Positions 52,843-61,458 of a stretch of 64,000 bases of DNA are shown in pieces (position 1 is the stretch's first letter; every line of letters starts with the position of its first letter). Below the pieces are notes generated by a model that saw only the letters and a program-made list of their open reading frames with translations, ran no database searches and was not told the DNA's origin. A program made the translations under genes and the position numbers. Source of the stretch: Synergistaceae bacterium (GTDB lineage: Bacteria; Synergistota; Synergistia; Synergistales; Synergistaceae); contig JAITOY010000010.1 in the NCBI GenBank assembly GCA_031289775.1, forward strand, positions 1 to 64,000. The letters are read 5' to 3'.

Positions 52843-54714
52843 TTACGCGGTTTCCAGCAATCCCTCTATCTCGTCCAGCGTCCTCGTAAAAAGCCCTATC
52901 GTGTCCAGTATTGGCTGCGGCGTGCTCATGTCCACGCCGGCATCGCGCAGCAGCGCGATGGGGTAATCGCTTCCTCCGCTCGATAAAAACCTCATGTACC
53001 GCGACAGGGCGCCGTCGTCCGTCTTTATCTGGCGCGCGAGCGACGCGGCGGCCGCATAGCCGGTGGCGTACTGATAGACGTAAAACGGCGAGTAGAAGTG
53101 CGGTATGCGCGCCCACTCGAGCGAAATTTCATCGTCGACCGCCATTTCCGGCCCGAAATACTTCACGTTGAGTGACTTCCACATCCGGCCCAACTCCTCG
53201 GCTGTCGTGTCGCCGCCGTTCTGGTTCCTGTCGTGTACGTCCCTCTCAAACGAGGCGAACATCGTCTGGCGGTACACAGTAGCTCGTACTCGCTCCAGAT
53301 GCTGGTTAAGGATGTAAATTCGTTTGCCCGTTTCCCCGGTCGTTCGCAGCAGGTGGTCTATCAGCAGCTCCTCGTTTGTGGTCGAGGCTATTTCGGCGCA
53401 GAAGACGGCGTAGTCCGACGTCGCGAAGGGTTGGTTTTTTTGCGAGCAGAAGGAGTGCATCGCGTGCCCGAGCTCGTGAACCAGCGTCGAGACGTCCGTC
53501 AACTCGCCGTTGAAGTTGAGCAGAATAAACGGATGCGCGCCGTAGACTCCCCAGGAATAAGCCCCGCCCCTCTTGCCCCTGTTCGGGTAGACGTCAATCC
53601 AGCCGGATTCGAGCCCAGATTTAACCTGTGAGACATACTCGTCCCCAAGCGGCTCGAGCGCGTCGATCGCCATTCCTTTGACCGTCTCCCACGACAAGTC
53701 GCGGTATGGGTTTTCGACGAGAGGAGAGTAGATGTCGTACATGTGAAGTTCGTCGAGCTCCAGAATTTTCCTGCGCAGGGACATATATCGGTGCAAGGGG
53801 GCGAGGTTGTTCTCTATGACGTCGACCAGATTGTCGTAAACCGACTTTGGGATGTTTGGGCCGTTCAGCGACGCCTCGATGTCCGAGGCGTATTTGCGCG
53901 CGTCCGCGTAGAAGCGCGAGCTCTTGAGCATACCGTTGAACGTGGCGCCTATGGTGTTTTTGTTATTCCCGTAAGAGTCGTACAGCGATTTGAACGCGGA
54001 CGCGCGCACGGAGCGCACGCGAGATGAGACGTATTTTATATAACGCTCGTCTGACATCTCCACATCGTCGCCGTCCTCGTCGTTTATCGCCGCGAACTTC
54101 ATGTCGGCATTCGTCAGCATGGAAAAGGCCTCCTCCGCAGCCCCAGCCATGTCTCCAGCCTTCGCTAAAAGCTCCTCCGCCTCCTCCGAGAGGACGTGTG
54201 ACTTTTTGCGGATCATCTCCTTCAGCATGAAGCGATAGTCGCTGAAGCAGCGGCGCGTCCCCTCCCCATCGACGAGAGCTAGAAGCTCCGACTCCGGCAT
54301 CGTGATTATCTCGGGCGTGATGAAACTCGACACCGACGATATCTCGACTGCCAGGGTCGTGACTCTGTTCGAGAGGGCCTGGTATTTCGAGTTCCTCGTG
54401 TCCTCGTGGCTTTTCATGACGGCATAGGCGTACAGGAGGCCGGCTTTTTTGGCTATATCGTCGCGCAGTTTAAGGCAGGCGAGAAGGTTCCGCGTCGAGT
54501 CGCCAAGCGATCCGCGCATAATGGCCAATTTCGGCAGGTCGCCGCGGACGGACTCGAAGTCGCGTTCCCAGTCTCCCTCAGTCGCGTATATGTCCGTCAA
54601 CCTCCACTTGAAGCTGTCCGGGACGTTCGGGCGTTCTGGCACTTCGCCGCCGGTTGGCGCAAAAAAAGCCTGTGATCCACAAAAAAAGGGAGCGCGTGGC
54701 AGGGTCGCTTTCAT
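52843..54714 (-). CDS. pepF: Oligoendopeptidase F (M3B family)
   Basis: The 623-residue zinc metallopeptidase has the HELGH motif at residues 413-417 (TLVHELGHAMHSF) and the third ligand Glu in ASTTNEELL. The family C-terminus IPHFYSPFYVYQYATGYAAA binds substrate. It cuts small peptides in the cytoplasm, a fitting role for a peptide fermenter. ATG at 54714 has GAGGAG 12 bases upstream; a GTG before PERPNVPDSFKW would give a more usual N-terminus. Confidence 0.93.
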   Translation of the reverse strand: MKATLPRAPFFCGSQAFFAPTGGEVPERPNVPDSFKWRLTDIYATEGDWERDFESVRGDLPKLAIMRGSLGDSTRNLLACLKLRDDIAKKAGLLYAYAVMKSHEDTRNSKYQALSNRVTTLAVEISSVSSFITPEIITMPESELLALVDGEGTRRCFSDYRFMLKEMIRKKSHVLSEEAEELLAKAGDMAGAAEEAFSMLTNADMKFAAINDEDGDDVEMSDERYIKYVSSRVRSVRASAFKSLYDSYGNNKNTIGATFNGMLKSSRFYADARKYASDIEASLNGPNIPKSVYDNLVDVIENNLAPLHRYMSLRRKILELDELHMYDIYSPLVENPYRDLSWETVKGMAIDALEPLGDEYVSQVKSGLESGWIDVYPNRGKRGGAYSWGVYGAHPFILLNFNGELTDVSTLVHELGHAMHSFCSQKNQPFATSDYAVFCAEIASTTNEELLIDHLLRTTGETGKRIYILNQHLERVRATVYRQTMFASFERDVHDRNQNGGDTTAEELGRMWKSLNVKYFGPEMAVDDEISLEWARIPHFYSPFYVYQYATGYAAAASLARQIKTDDGALSRYMRFLSSGGSDYPIALLRDAGVDMSTPQPILDTIGLFTRTLDEIEGLLETA

Positions 54715-54763
54715 CCTTTACGATCACTCCTCGTTATTTATTCGTCCCTCGAGGGGCAAACAA

Positions 54764-55450
54764 TCAAACGCTCTCCATGGAGAGTTCAGGCTGAGGCCCG
54801 ACGTATCGCCTCGTCTCGTCGAACTCGAAATTCATGAGCAACCGCGATATCTGGAGATCGATAACGTCGTCAGTCTCGTAGGGGATCGAATATCGCCTGT
54901 AGCCGAACTTTTCCGCGAAATATGGGACGCTGCCGCTCTGTTGTTTTTTCGAGCGCAAAAGAGCGCTGCCCAGAGAATCCAGAAACTCCTCCGGGTTGAA
55001 GAGCGGATTTTCGCTCGCCACCACCAATACTTTGCACTCGTCGACCAGAATGGATCTTCTCCATATACCGCAGATCGTGATGCCGGCGCCGAAGTAGGAG
55101 CTCTCCTGCGCGAGGTCAAAGAGCACGCCCTCCATATCCTGCGAGTATGAGAAGACCATGGAAAAACTGCTCGTCTCTCCGCTGCCGACGTGCGGGCGGA
55201 TGAGATTTTCCGGCACAAGCGTACCGACGGGGCACCCCCCCTGCATCTCCATATAGAGAAATTCGCTTTCGAGGCGAAGCGCCAGCTCCGCTATCATGCC
55301 GAGGTCATCGCTGAAAAGCGAGTTCGTGGTGATTGGCCTGAAGTCGCAGCCGTATGGAACCCACGTCTCTATATCGAAATCCATGTTGTGGTTCCAGTAA
55401 GGCAGGCGGGTTGTGCCCTCAAAGACACAGTGAAAGGCTGTGCCCCTCAA
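54764..55450 (-). CDS. Unknown 228-aa protein coupled to CheV
   Basis: I do not recognise it. It starts from a TTG (55450-55448) that overlaps the cheV stop as TTGA, with GAAGG upstream. The protein is soluble, acidic and beta-rich, with no signal peptide, and ends DETRRYVGPQPELSMESV. The coupling suggests it works with CheV, for example in chemotaxis signalling or adaptation, but nothing in the sequence proves this. It ends 49 bases before pepF. Confidence 0.6.
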   Translation of the reverse strand: MRGTAFHCVFEGTTRLPYWNHNMDFDIETWVPYGCDFRPITTNSLFSDDLGMIAELALRLESEFLYMEMQGGCPVGTLVPENLIRPHVGSGETSSFSMVFSYSQDMEGVLFDLAQESSYFGAGITICGIWRRSILVDECKVLVVASENPLFNPEEFLDSLGSALLRSKKQQSGSVPYFAEKFGYRRYSIPYETDDVIDLQISRLLMNFEFDETRRYVGPQPELSMESV

Positions 55451-56367
55451 GATGCCTTCTTTCTGTCGTGTTTCCCCAGGAGCTGCACAATAGTCTCGAG
55501 GAGCTTGTGCATCTCAGGTTTCGTGATCTGCGCGTCCGCGCCGATGCTCTGCGCCTTGCGCTTAATATCGTCGGCCATGACTGATGAGAAGACTATCACT
55601 GGGATGCGGGAGAGGTTTGCGTCCTCTTTGACGCGCCTCGTCAGCGTGAGCCCGTCCATCTTCGGCATCTCTATATCGGTGAGCAGTATGTCGAATTCGT
55701 CGCCGTCCTCGACGAGCCTGTCCCACGCCGCTTTGCCGTGCCCGACCATCTCGAAGTTGTGGAAGCCGCCCTGCGCCAGCGCGCCCTGTATGAGCTTGCG
55801 GATGAGCGGCGAATCCTCCGCGACGAGTATCTTGTAGTCGTTCGGGTTGCCGAGTGACTGGGAGATGTCGGACGATATGTCTTTTTCGAGCTTGAACTGA
55901 TCGGCCAGGGCCGGGTTGACCACCTGGACTATGCGCTCGTAGTCGAGGAGGAGTATGTTGCGCCCCTCGCGCTTGATGACGTAAAGCGAGTTCTCGCCTA
56001 AAAACGTGCCGGTCAGGGAGGCGTCGAGCTCGTCGGAGTTTATGCGGTAGATGCGGTCGACGCCGTCCACCATGAAGCCGAGCTTCATTTTGTTGAACTC
56101 GGCCACTATGAGCTTGCTGCTCTCCAGCTCCACTCCTGGCTTGATATCGAGGTACTCGCGGAGGTCAATCAAGGGGATCACCTCTCCCCGAATGGTCGTT
56201 ATACCCTTCATGGCCTTGTGGGTCTGGGGAACGTCTCTCGAGCCTGGCCAGCGCAAAATTTCCCTCGTTTTGTCGACATTGATCGCGAAATACTGCTCGC
56301 CCAGAAGGAAAACTACCACCTGCCACTCGTTCGTGCCGACCTCTGTAAGGATTTTTTCGTTCTGCAC
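55447..56367 (-). CDS. cheV: Chemotaxis protein CheV (CheW-receiver fusion)
   Basis: The 306-residue protein has a CheW-like domain (NEWQVVVFLLGEQYFAINVDKTREIL, TIRGEVIPLIDLREYL) and a C-terminal receiver (KILVAEDSPLIRKLIQGAL, DILLTDIEMPKMDG with the phospho-Asp, Lys in ITKPEM). It couples receptors to CheA. The start is GTG at 56367 with GGGGAG upstream; the longer frame from 56406 is rejected. No other chemotaxis gene is in the window. Confidence 0.92.
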   Translation of the reverse strand: MQNEKILTEVGTNEWQVVVFLLGEQYFAINVDKTREILRWPGSRDVPQTHKAMKGITTIRGEVIPLIDLREYLDIKPGVELESSKLIVAEFNKMKLGFMVDGVDRIYRINSDELDASLTGTFLGENSLYVIKREGRNILLLDYERIVQVVNPALADQFKLEKDISSDISQSLGNPNDYKILVAEDSPLIRKLIQGALAQGGFHNFEMVGHGKAAWDRLVEDGDEFDILLTDIEMPKMDGLTLTRRVKEDANLSRIPVIVFSSVMADDIKRKAQSIGADAQITKPEMHKLLETIVQLLGKHDRKKAS

Positions 56368-56419
56368 AATAATCACTCCCCTAGTTTGAGATGCCGGGTT
56401 CGTCAACCTTCTTGTACAT

Positions 56420-56447
56420 TTTATAGTAAACGCGGAATAAAAGCAAA
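56420..56447 (-). promoter_or_regulatory. Candidate promoter of cheV
   Basis: On the minus strand TTTGCT (56447-56442), 16 bases, TATAAA (56425-56420), about 50 bases before the GTG at 56367. Confidence 0.4.
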
Positions 56448-56496
56448 GTTAAAAGCCCCATTTCCGCCGGGCTATGTTGGGCTCGATGAAGGGAGA

Positions 56497-56537
56497 AAAA
56501 AAGGGCGGCCGGTAAATTCCGGTTCGCCCCTTTTTAT
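56497..56537. terminator. Rho-independent terminator of the molybdenum hydroxylase gene
   Basis: An A tract, then GGGCGGCCGG, loop TAAATT, CCGGTTCGCCC and TTTTT. It is usable on both strands and lies just after the hydroxylase stop (56552). Confidence 0.8.
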
Positions 56538-56551
56538 ATATTTTCTGAGCG

Positions 56552-59386
56552 TTACTTTAGCGCTGTTTTTATCTTGTCCGGCGTCGCTGGAAGTTCTTTG
56601 ATTCTTGCGCCGCAAGCGGCGTATATGGCGTTGCAGATAGCGGCGTGCGGGGCCGACAGCGGCATCTCACCCGTGCCGGACGCGCCGAACGGGCCGTGGG
56701 GGCGCGGCGTCTCTATGTGGATGAGCCGCAGGTCGTCCGGGATGTCCTTCACGTATGGCAGGCCGCAGGTTATCATGTTGTTGTATTTTGTCTCGTCGAG
56801 GAAATCTTCCGTGAGCGCGAGGCCTATGCCTTGCGCGATGCCGCCGTACTGCTGGCCGTCTACCACGAGGAAGTTACAGATGACTCCGACGTCGCCGACT
56901 AACGCGAAACGCTCCGCGCTGGCCTTGCCCGTCTCGGTGTTCACGGAGACCAACGCGACGTTTATCGCGAACATGTGCGCCATGAACGGATATCCCTGGC
57001 CCGTCTCCGGGTCGTTGCCAGTGCACTCGATCACGTTGCCGTCGTTGTCCGCGACCTGAGTCTTGTACGTGGCCTCGTAGTACAGCTCCTTGCCCTCCGA
57101 GGCCATCTCGTCATACGTGCGGTACGTGCCGTCCGGTTTTTTCATCGCGTCGAGCAGCATGTTGCAGCTCAGGATTATCGCGTTGCCGACCATGTTCTGG
57201 CTGCGGCTCGCGGCGGCGGCGCCGCTGTTCGGCGTTTTCGCGGTGTCGCTCGATACGTGTTTTATCCTCCGGGGGTCGAGGCCGAGGGGCTTTAATGCCT
57301 CGTGGGCCGTTCCGACCGTTCCTATATCGGCCCCCTGTCCGTGGTCTTCCCACGTGTTGTAGACTATGACGCCGTCTTTCGTGAGCTCGACGCCGTTCGA
57401 CGCCTCGTCCGCTCCGTCGTCGTTCGAGTTGTAGATTCCGAACGAGACCCCGGCGCCGTATTTAAGCTTTCCGCCGCCGGATTTGTTTTTCTTCTCGGCT
57501 TCGGCCTTGAACTCCTCGTAAATCGGGCGCGCTTTTTCTATCATTTTAGGGAAGGGGTAGACCTCGAAACGCTGTCCGCTCGGGGCGATGCCTCCGTCCT
57601 TCATGATGTTCTTCACGCGGAACTCGAACGGATCCATGCCGACCTCGTACGCGAGCATGTCTATCGCCGTCTCTCCGCCCCAGTAAGTCTGGGGGCCGCC
57701 GTAGGCCCGGAACGCGGCCGACCAGCGATGGTTCGTGAAGACTGTGTATCCGACGCCCTTCAGGTTGTCCACGTCGTAGGGGGCGAGGAAGAACTGGATT
57801 CCTTTGTTCATGAGATCCTGGCTCGACTCCGAGTATGGGCCGTGATCGACAAACCAGCGATGTTCTCCGCCTATTATCCTGCCGTCCTTGTCCGCGCCGA
57901 TGCGGATATTCATGAGGAATGGGGAGCGCTTTGGCGTGCGCGTGATGTGTTCCTTCATGTCGAGGCGCATGTAGACGGGGCGGTCTTTTATCGCTATGAG
58001 GCACGCCGCCAGCAGGTATTCGTTCGTCGGGCCGACCTTGTAGCCAAACGTGGCGCCCATGTTGTTCTGGATGACGCGGATGCCCGACGGAGGTATTCCG
58101 ATGCCGCGGGCTATCATGAGCTGGTGCCTGTAGACGCAGATGCTCTTCGTCTGGAGGCAGAGCCGGCCCTCCTCGTCGTAATAGCCGTATCCGCAGTCCG
58201 TCTCGAGCGTCAGGTGGGGCTGGCGCGAGCTATAGAACGTGTCGTCCACTTTGAACGGCGCGTTGTCGATCAGTGTCTTAGGGTCGTTCCCCTTCTGGAA
58301 GGGACGTTTGTTGAAGGCGTTTCGGATGCCGTCTATCCCCTCTATCTCGTCGTACACTGCGATGGCGTCGTCCGCCATCGCAGTGTGGATGTCGACCATC
58401 TCATTCAGGGGTTCGACGTCGACCTTGACGGCGGCGGCGGCCGCGCGGGCCAGCTTCTCGTTCTCGGCCGCCACTATGGCGACGCACTCGCCCCACTGTC
58501 GTATTTTGTCGCCTTCCGGGACGATCATGCGCCTCTCCCATCCGTCAGTCGTGGTCGTCGGACTTCCGACCTGTCCTCTTATTCTGTTCGTGCCCCTGTT
58601 GTCTGTGAGCGTCTTTGCCGTCACGATCGCGTGGACGCCCGGCATCTTCTCAGCTCTCGACAGGTCTATTTTTTTGACGATCGCGTGACGGTATTGCGTG
58701 ACCACAGGGACGGCGAAGAGCGTACCCTCCGGCATTTTGAGATACTCGTCGTCGCCGTAGTCGAACGTGCCGGTCGCTTTGAATATCGCGCTCGGACGCG
58801 GGTAATTCGTGTTCCACACCTGCTTGCCCGGCTCCAAACGGCGCGCCAGATCCTGGAGGCTTTTTTTGCCGTTCAGGACGTCCGCCGCCTCCATCACCGC
58901 GTCCGTGATCTGGATGTAGCCTGTGCAGCGGCAGGTCATGAAGTTCTTTTGGAACGCGGCGCGAACCTCCTCGCGAGTTGGGTTTGGGTTGTCCTCGAGC
59001 AGTTTTTTCGCGACCATGATGAAGCCGGGGGTGCAGAAGCCGCACTGAATGGCCCCGTTCACGATAAATGCGATCTGGAGCGCGTGGGGGGCGGTGACGG
59101 TTCCGACTCCCTCGATGGTTAGAAGGCTCGAATTCTCCTGCACGTTTTTCCATCGCGTGACGCAGGCGCGGACGACCTTGTCGTTCAGGATGACGTTGCA
59201 GACGCCGCACTGCCCGCAGTTGCACCCGCGTTTAGTACCGGTCATACGCTGCTGCTCGCGGATCACCTCGAGCAGCGTGACGTCCGGGTCGGCGACTATC
59301 CTCTTAGGGACTCCGTTGATGTTGATCCTCTTGACGTGGAACTGTTTTTTGTCTGTTTTATCGGTCTTGTCAGTTTTGCCGGACAC
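56552..59386 (-). CDS. Molybdenum-dependent aldehyde oxidoreductase / xanthine-dehydrogenase family (Mop type)
   Basis: The 944-residue single-chain hydroxylase has an N-terminal [2Fe-2S] domain (GCNCGQCGVCNVI), a second helical [2Fe-2S] domain (IQCGFCTPGF, CRCTGY) and a large molybdopterin domain with FRAYGGPQ, and GASGTGEMPLSAP, where Glu is the catalytic base. There is no FAD domain, as in the Desulfovibrio aldehyde oxidoreductase. GTG 59386 follows GGAG; a KTDKTDKTDKK repeat lies at the N-terminus. A frame reaching 59533 is rejected. Its substrate could be an aldehyde or purine. No cofactor-insertion genes adjoin. Confidence 0.9.
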   Translation of the reverse strand: MSGKTDKTDKTDKKQFHVKRININGVPKRIVADPDVTLLEVIREQQRMTGTKRGCNCGQCGVCNVILNDKVVRACVTRWKNVQENSSLLTIEGVGTVTAPHALQIAFIVNGAIQCGFCTPGFIMVAKKLLEDNPNPTREEVRAAFQKNFMTCRCTGYIQITDAVMEAADVLNGKKSLQDLARRLEPGKQVWNTNYPRPSAIFKATGTFDYGDDEYLKMPEGTLFAVPVVTQYRHAIVKKIDLSRAEKMPGVHAIVTAKTLTDNRGTNRIRGQVGSPTTTTDGWERRMIVPEGDKIRQWGECVAIVAAENEKLARAAAAAVKVDVEPLNEMVDIHTAMADDAIAVYDEIEGIDGIRNAFNKRPFQKGNDPKTLIDNAPFKVDDTFYSSRQPHLTLETDCGYGYYDEEGRLCLQTKSICVYRHQLMIARGIGIPPSGIRVIQNNMGATFGYKVGPTNEYLLAACLIAIKDRPVYMRLDMKEHITRTPKRSPFLMNIRIGADKDGRIIGGEHRWFVDHGPYSESSQDLMNKGIQFFLAPYDVDNLKGVGYTVFTNHRWSAAFRAYGGPQTYWGGETAIDMLAYEVGMDPFEFRVKNIMKDGGIAPSGQRFEVYPFPKMIEKARPIYEEFKAEAEKKNKSGGGKLKYGAGVSFGIYNSNDDGADEASNGVELTKDGVIVYNTWEDHGQGADIGTVGTAHEALKPLGLDPRRIKHVSSDTAKTPNSGAAAASRSQNMVGNAIILSCNMLLDAMKKPDGTYRTYDEMASEGKELYYEATYKTQVADNDGNVIECTGNDPETGQGYPFMAHMFAINVALVSVNTETGKASAERFALVGDVGVICNFLVVDGQQYGGIAQGIGLALTEDFLDETKYNNMITCGLPYVKDIPDDLRLIHIETPRPHGPFGASGTGEMPLSAPHAAICNAIYAACGARIKELPATPDKIKTALK

Positions 59387-59589
59387 AGGCGTCACTCCCT
59401 TTTTATTTTCAACCCCGGCGCGGCGGGGTTCCCATAAACACGAAGGAATATTGTCAACAGATGCGCGCTTATAATTTATACGAACGCAGACGCCATTGCA
59501 AGGGGAAAGCTCGTTTAAGGTCAAAGGTGACACAGTGTTGCAATAATAAGGTTTCGAAAGGATGAAATTTTAAGGTGTCTTGAGAAAGA

Positions 59590-60384
59590 TCAATCCGCGG
59601 TTTTTCTCCACGTGGTGGAAAGTCGCGCTGCCAGCGCTCCGGACGCGCTTAAAAGTATCGAGTGGACGAATTTGAGCGGCGAGTCGGAGATTTTTTTTGT
59701 CCGAACCGTCACGCCGCTTCTTGGGACGGAGGCGATGTACTCGGCGTCGAAGCGAACCGGGGCGCATTCGCGCACGACATCGTCCGGGAGGGATTCGACG
59801 GCCCAGTCGAAGTAGACCGTGTGGTTTGTGTGCCCATTGAGGTCGAGCTCGCACCACCTGACGCTGAAGGTTCTCTCGAAGTCGAAGTCCTCCGCGGCCT
59901 CGACGCCCTCTATCCCGGCAATGCCGGCGGAGGTCGCGTTGTCATAGTATTCCTTCGGCAGTGCGTGGTCGAGCCGCATCGGGCGGAGCCGCTTCAGATC
60001 CAGAACGACCCAGCCGGACCATGCCTCCGCGAAAACGGCGCCGTCGCTTCTTGCCTCGAAAAGCCGGACGGAGACGAGGTTTTTGTGCGGCTCGAACCAT
60101 GTTTTCACAGCGACGTCGCCAAGGCCGGGGAGGTCGCGCATATCGATCCTGTAGCGGCGCAGCACCCACGTCAGGCCGCGCTCCAGCATGTCCGATACGC
60201 CTATGCCGACGCTCTGTGCGTGAAGCGCCGCGGCCTCCTGAAAAAACTGGAGTATCAGCCCGCTCTTCAGCCGGCTGTTTATGTCGAGGCCGTAGTACGG
60301 GGCCGGGAAAATTTTCTTGAATAGCCCGTTCTGCGAACCGGGCAAATTGGTCGAGCTAGACAAAAAGACAGCGAGCCCGCTCAT
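59590..60384 (-). CDS. Acyl-ACP thioesterase family protein
   Basis: The 264-residue protein has two hotdog halves typical of the FatA/FatB-like bacterial thioesterases: LILQFFQEAAALHAQSVGIG and LNGHTNHTVYFDWAVESLP, in which the NGHxN signature gives the catalytic residues. It would release fatty acids from acyl-carrier protein, setting membrane lipid chain length. ATG at 60384 has only a weak GAGCGA upstream. The gap upstream (60385-60600) holds nothing firm beyond the next gene's ribosome binding site. Confidence 0.85.
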   Translation of the reverse strand: MSGLAVFLSSSTNLPGSQNGLFKKIFPAPYYGLDINSRLKSGLILQFFQEAAALHAQSVGIGVSDMLERGLTWVLRRYRIDMRDLPGLGDVAVKTWFEPHKNLVSVRLFEARSDGAVFAEAWSGWVVLDLKRLRPMRLDHALPKEYYDNATSAGIAGIEGVEAAEDFDFERTFSVRWCELDLNGHTNHTVYFDWAVESLPDDVVRECAPVRFDAEYIASVPRSGVTVRTKKISDSPLKFVHSILLSASGALAARLSTTWRKTAD

Positions 60385-60600
60385 TCGCTCGTTTTCGATT
60401 CTGGCCGGTATTTATGCGCATCTCGAAAAAACACCCCCAATAGGGATTTGCAATTTATCTGACTCATACTATCACGCGCCGGCGCGGCGGGCAACGGCAG
60501 AAATGCTTTGCGGCGGCGGTTCAATGTGCCGCGTCATTATTTACAGCGCTCTCGCGGCGCTGTAAAATCGAAAGAAGTGCTGATTTATGGAGGGTTTTTA

Positions 60601-61383
60601 ATGACTGAGAGCGGCGCTGGCGCCGGGAAAAAATTCATGGGTTTCAAGCGTGATGGAAGAAAACCTGGCGCTCGCAACGACCTCTGGATCATCGCGGCGG
60701 ATCCTGGTCTCATGGAGACGCTAGAGGTTATGGCACACGAGTATCACAAGCCGTATTGGATAGACTCGGTCGTTCTCCTCGGAGGCGCCGAAGCTCCGTT
60801 CAGCGAGGCGTACTCGCTCGCCTGGGGTCTGGCGGCAAACCCGAACGCCGCTGGCCTGCTCCTCGCGGGGCGCGAGGGCGACGAGCTTTTTATCTCGTAC
60901 GTGATGGACAGGTTGTGGATGGAAGGAGAGGGCGGGAGCTCGCACGTGCGGAGGATGATTATACAAGGCGAGAACCCGGACGAGTCGGAGGAGACGTTTT
61001 GCTCGCTCCTCGACAGGCTTGCCGCGTACTCGTCGAGGACGAGGGCAGGTTTTGACGTCTCCGATCTGTTCGTCGGCCTCGTTTATGATGAAGAGTCGCG
61101 CAAGCTCGCGCACGAGTGCGCCGGCCGGCTTGTTTCGCTGGGCTGCCGAGCGGCGTGCGCGAATCTCGCTGTTTCGCCGGAGGGCTCGGCCTACGAGTCG
61201 CTTGTCTTCCTGGGCGCGCAGGTGATAGTGGAGACGTCGATCCGAACCGGCGCAAGCTCGTGCGCCGTGCCGGTCGCGAGGATACGAGAGATTCCAGAGC
61301 TGACAGAGCGGCTGTCGCGAGGGGAACCTGAGCATGGCGAGCTCGCCGGCGATATTTTCAGTTTTGTCCTGTCCGTATTTTGA
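60601..61383 (+). CDS. Short UxaA/altronate-dehydratase-like protein
   Basis: The 260-residue protein starts with FMGFKRDGRKPGARNDLWII, resembling the GYxRxDGRxGvRN lead of the UxaA/GarD (altronate/galactarate dehydratase) family. Full members are 390-500 residues; this one lacks much of the usual length. The C-terminal part (VFLGAQVIVETSIRTGASS) may keep the family end. Function is unknown; it may be a regulatory or stand-alone remnant domain. GGAGG is well placed before the ATG. Confidence 0.6.
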   Translation: MTESGAGAGKKFMGFKRDGRKPGARNDLWIIAADPGLMETLEVMAHEYHKPYWIDSVVLLGGAEAPFSEAYSLAWGLAANPNAAGLLLAGREGDELFISYVMDRLWMEGEGGSSHVRRMIIQGENPDESEETFCSLLDRLAAYSSRTRAGFDVSDLFVGLVYDEESRKLAHECAGRLVSLGCRAACANLAVSPEGSAYESLVFLGAQVIVETSIRTGASSCAVPVARIREIPELTERLSRGEPEHGELAGDIFSFVLSVF

Positions 61384-61420
61384 GACACCGCCCCCGACTA
61401 AATTCGGGGGGCGGTATCTC
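61382..61420. terminator. Strong hairpin between convergent genes, probable terminator
   Basis: GAGACACCGCCCCCGA and TCGGGGGGCGGTATCTC form a long stem with a six-base loop. No T tract follows, so it may work as a rho-independent terminator only weakly, but it sits exactly between two convergent genes. Confidence 0.5.
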
Positions 61421-61458
61421 AAGCGAGGTCAAGAGCCTGTTTAAATTAGCTGATTTGT

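Noticed and set aside
57302-59122. Long open frame (606 codons) on the plus strand
   Set aside because: It is antisense to the molybdenum hydroxylase gene, whose motifs are unmistakable. The frame stays open because of high GC and codon bias; the product has no recognisable family features.
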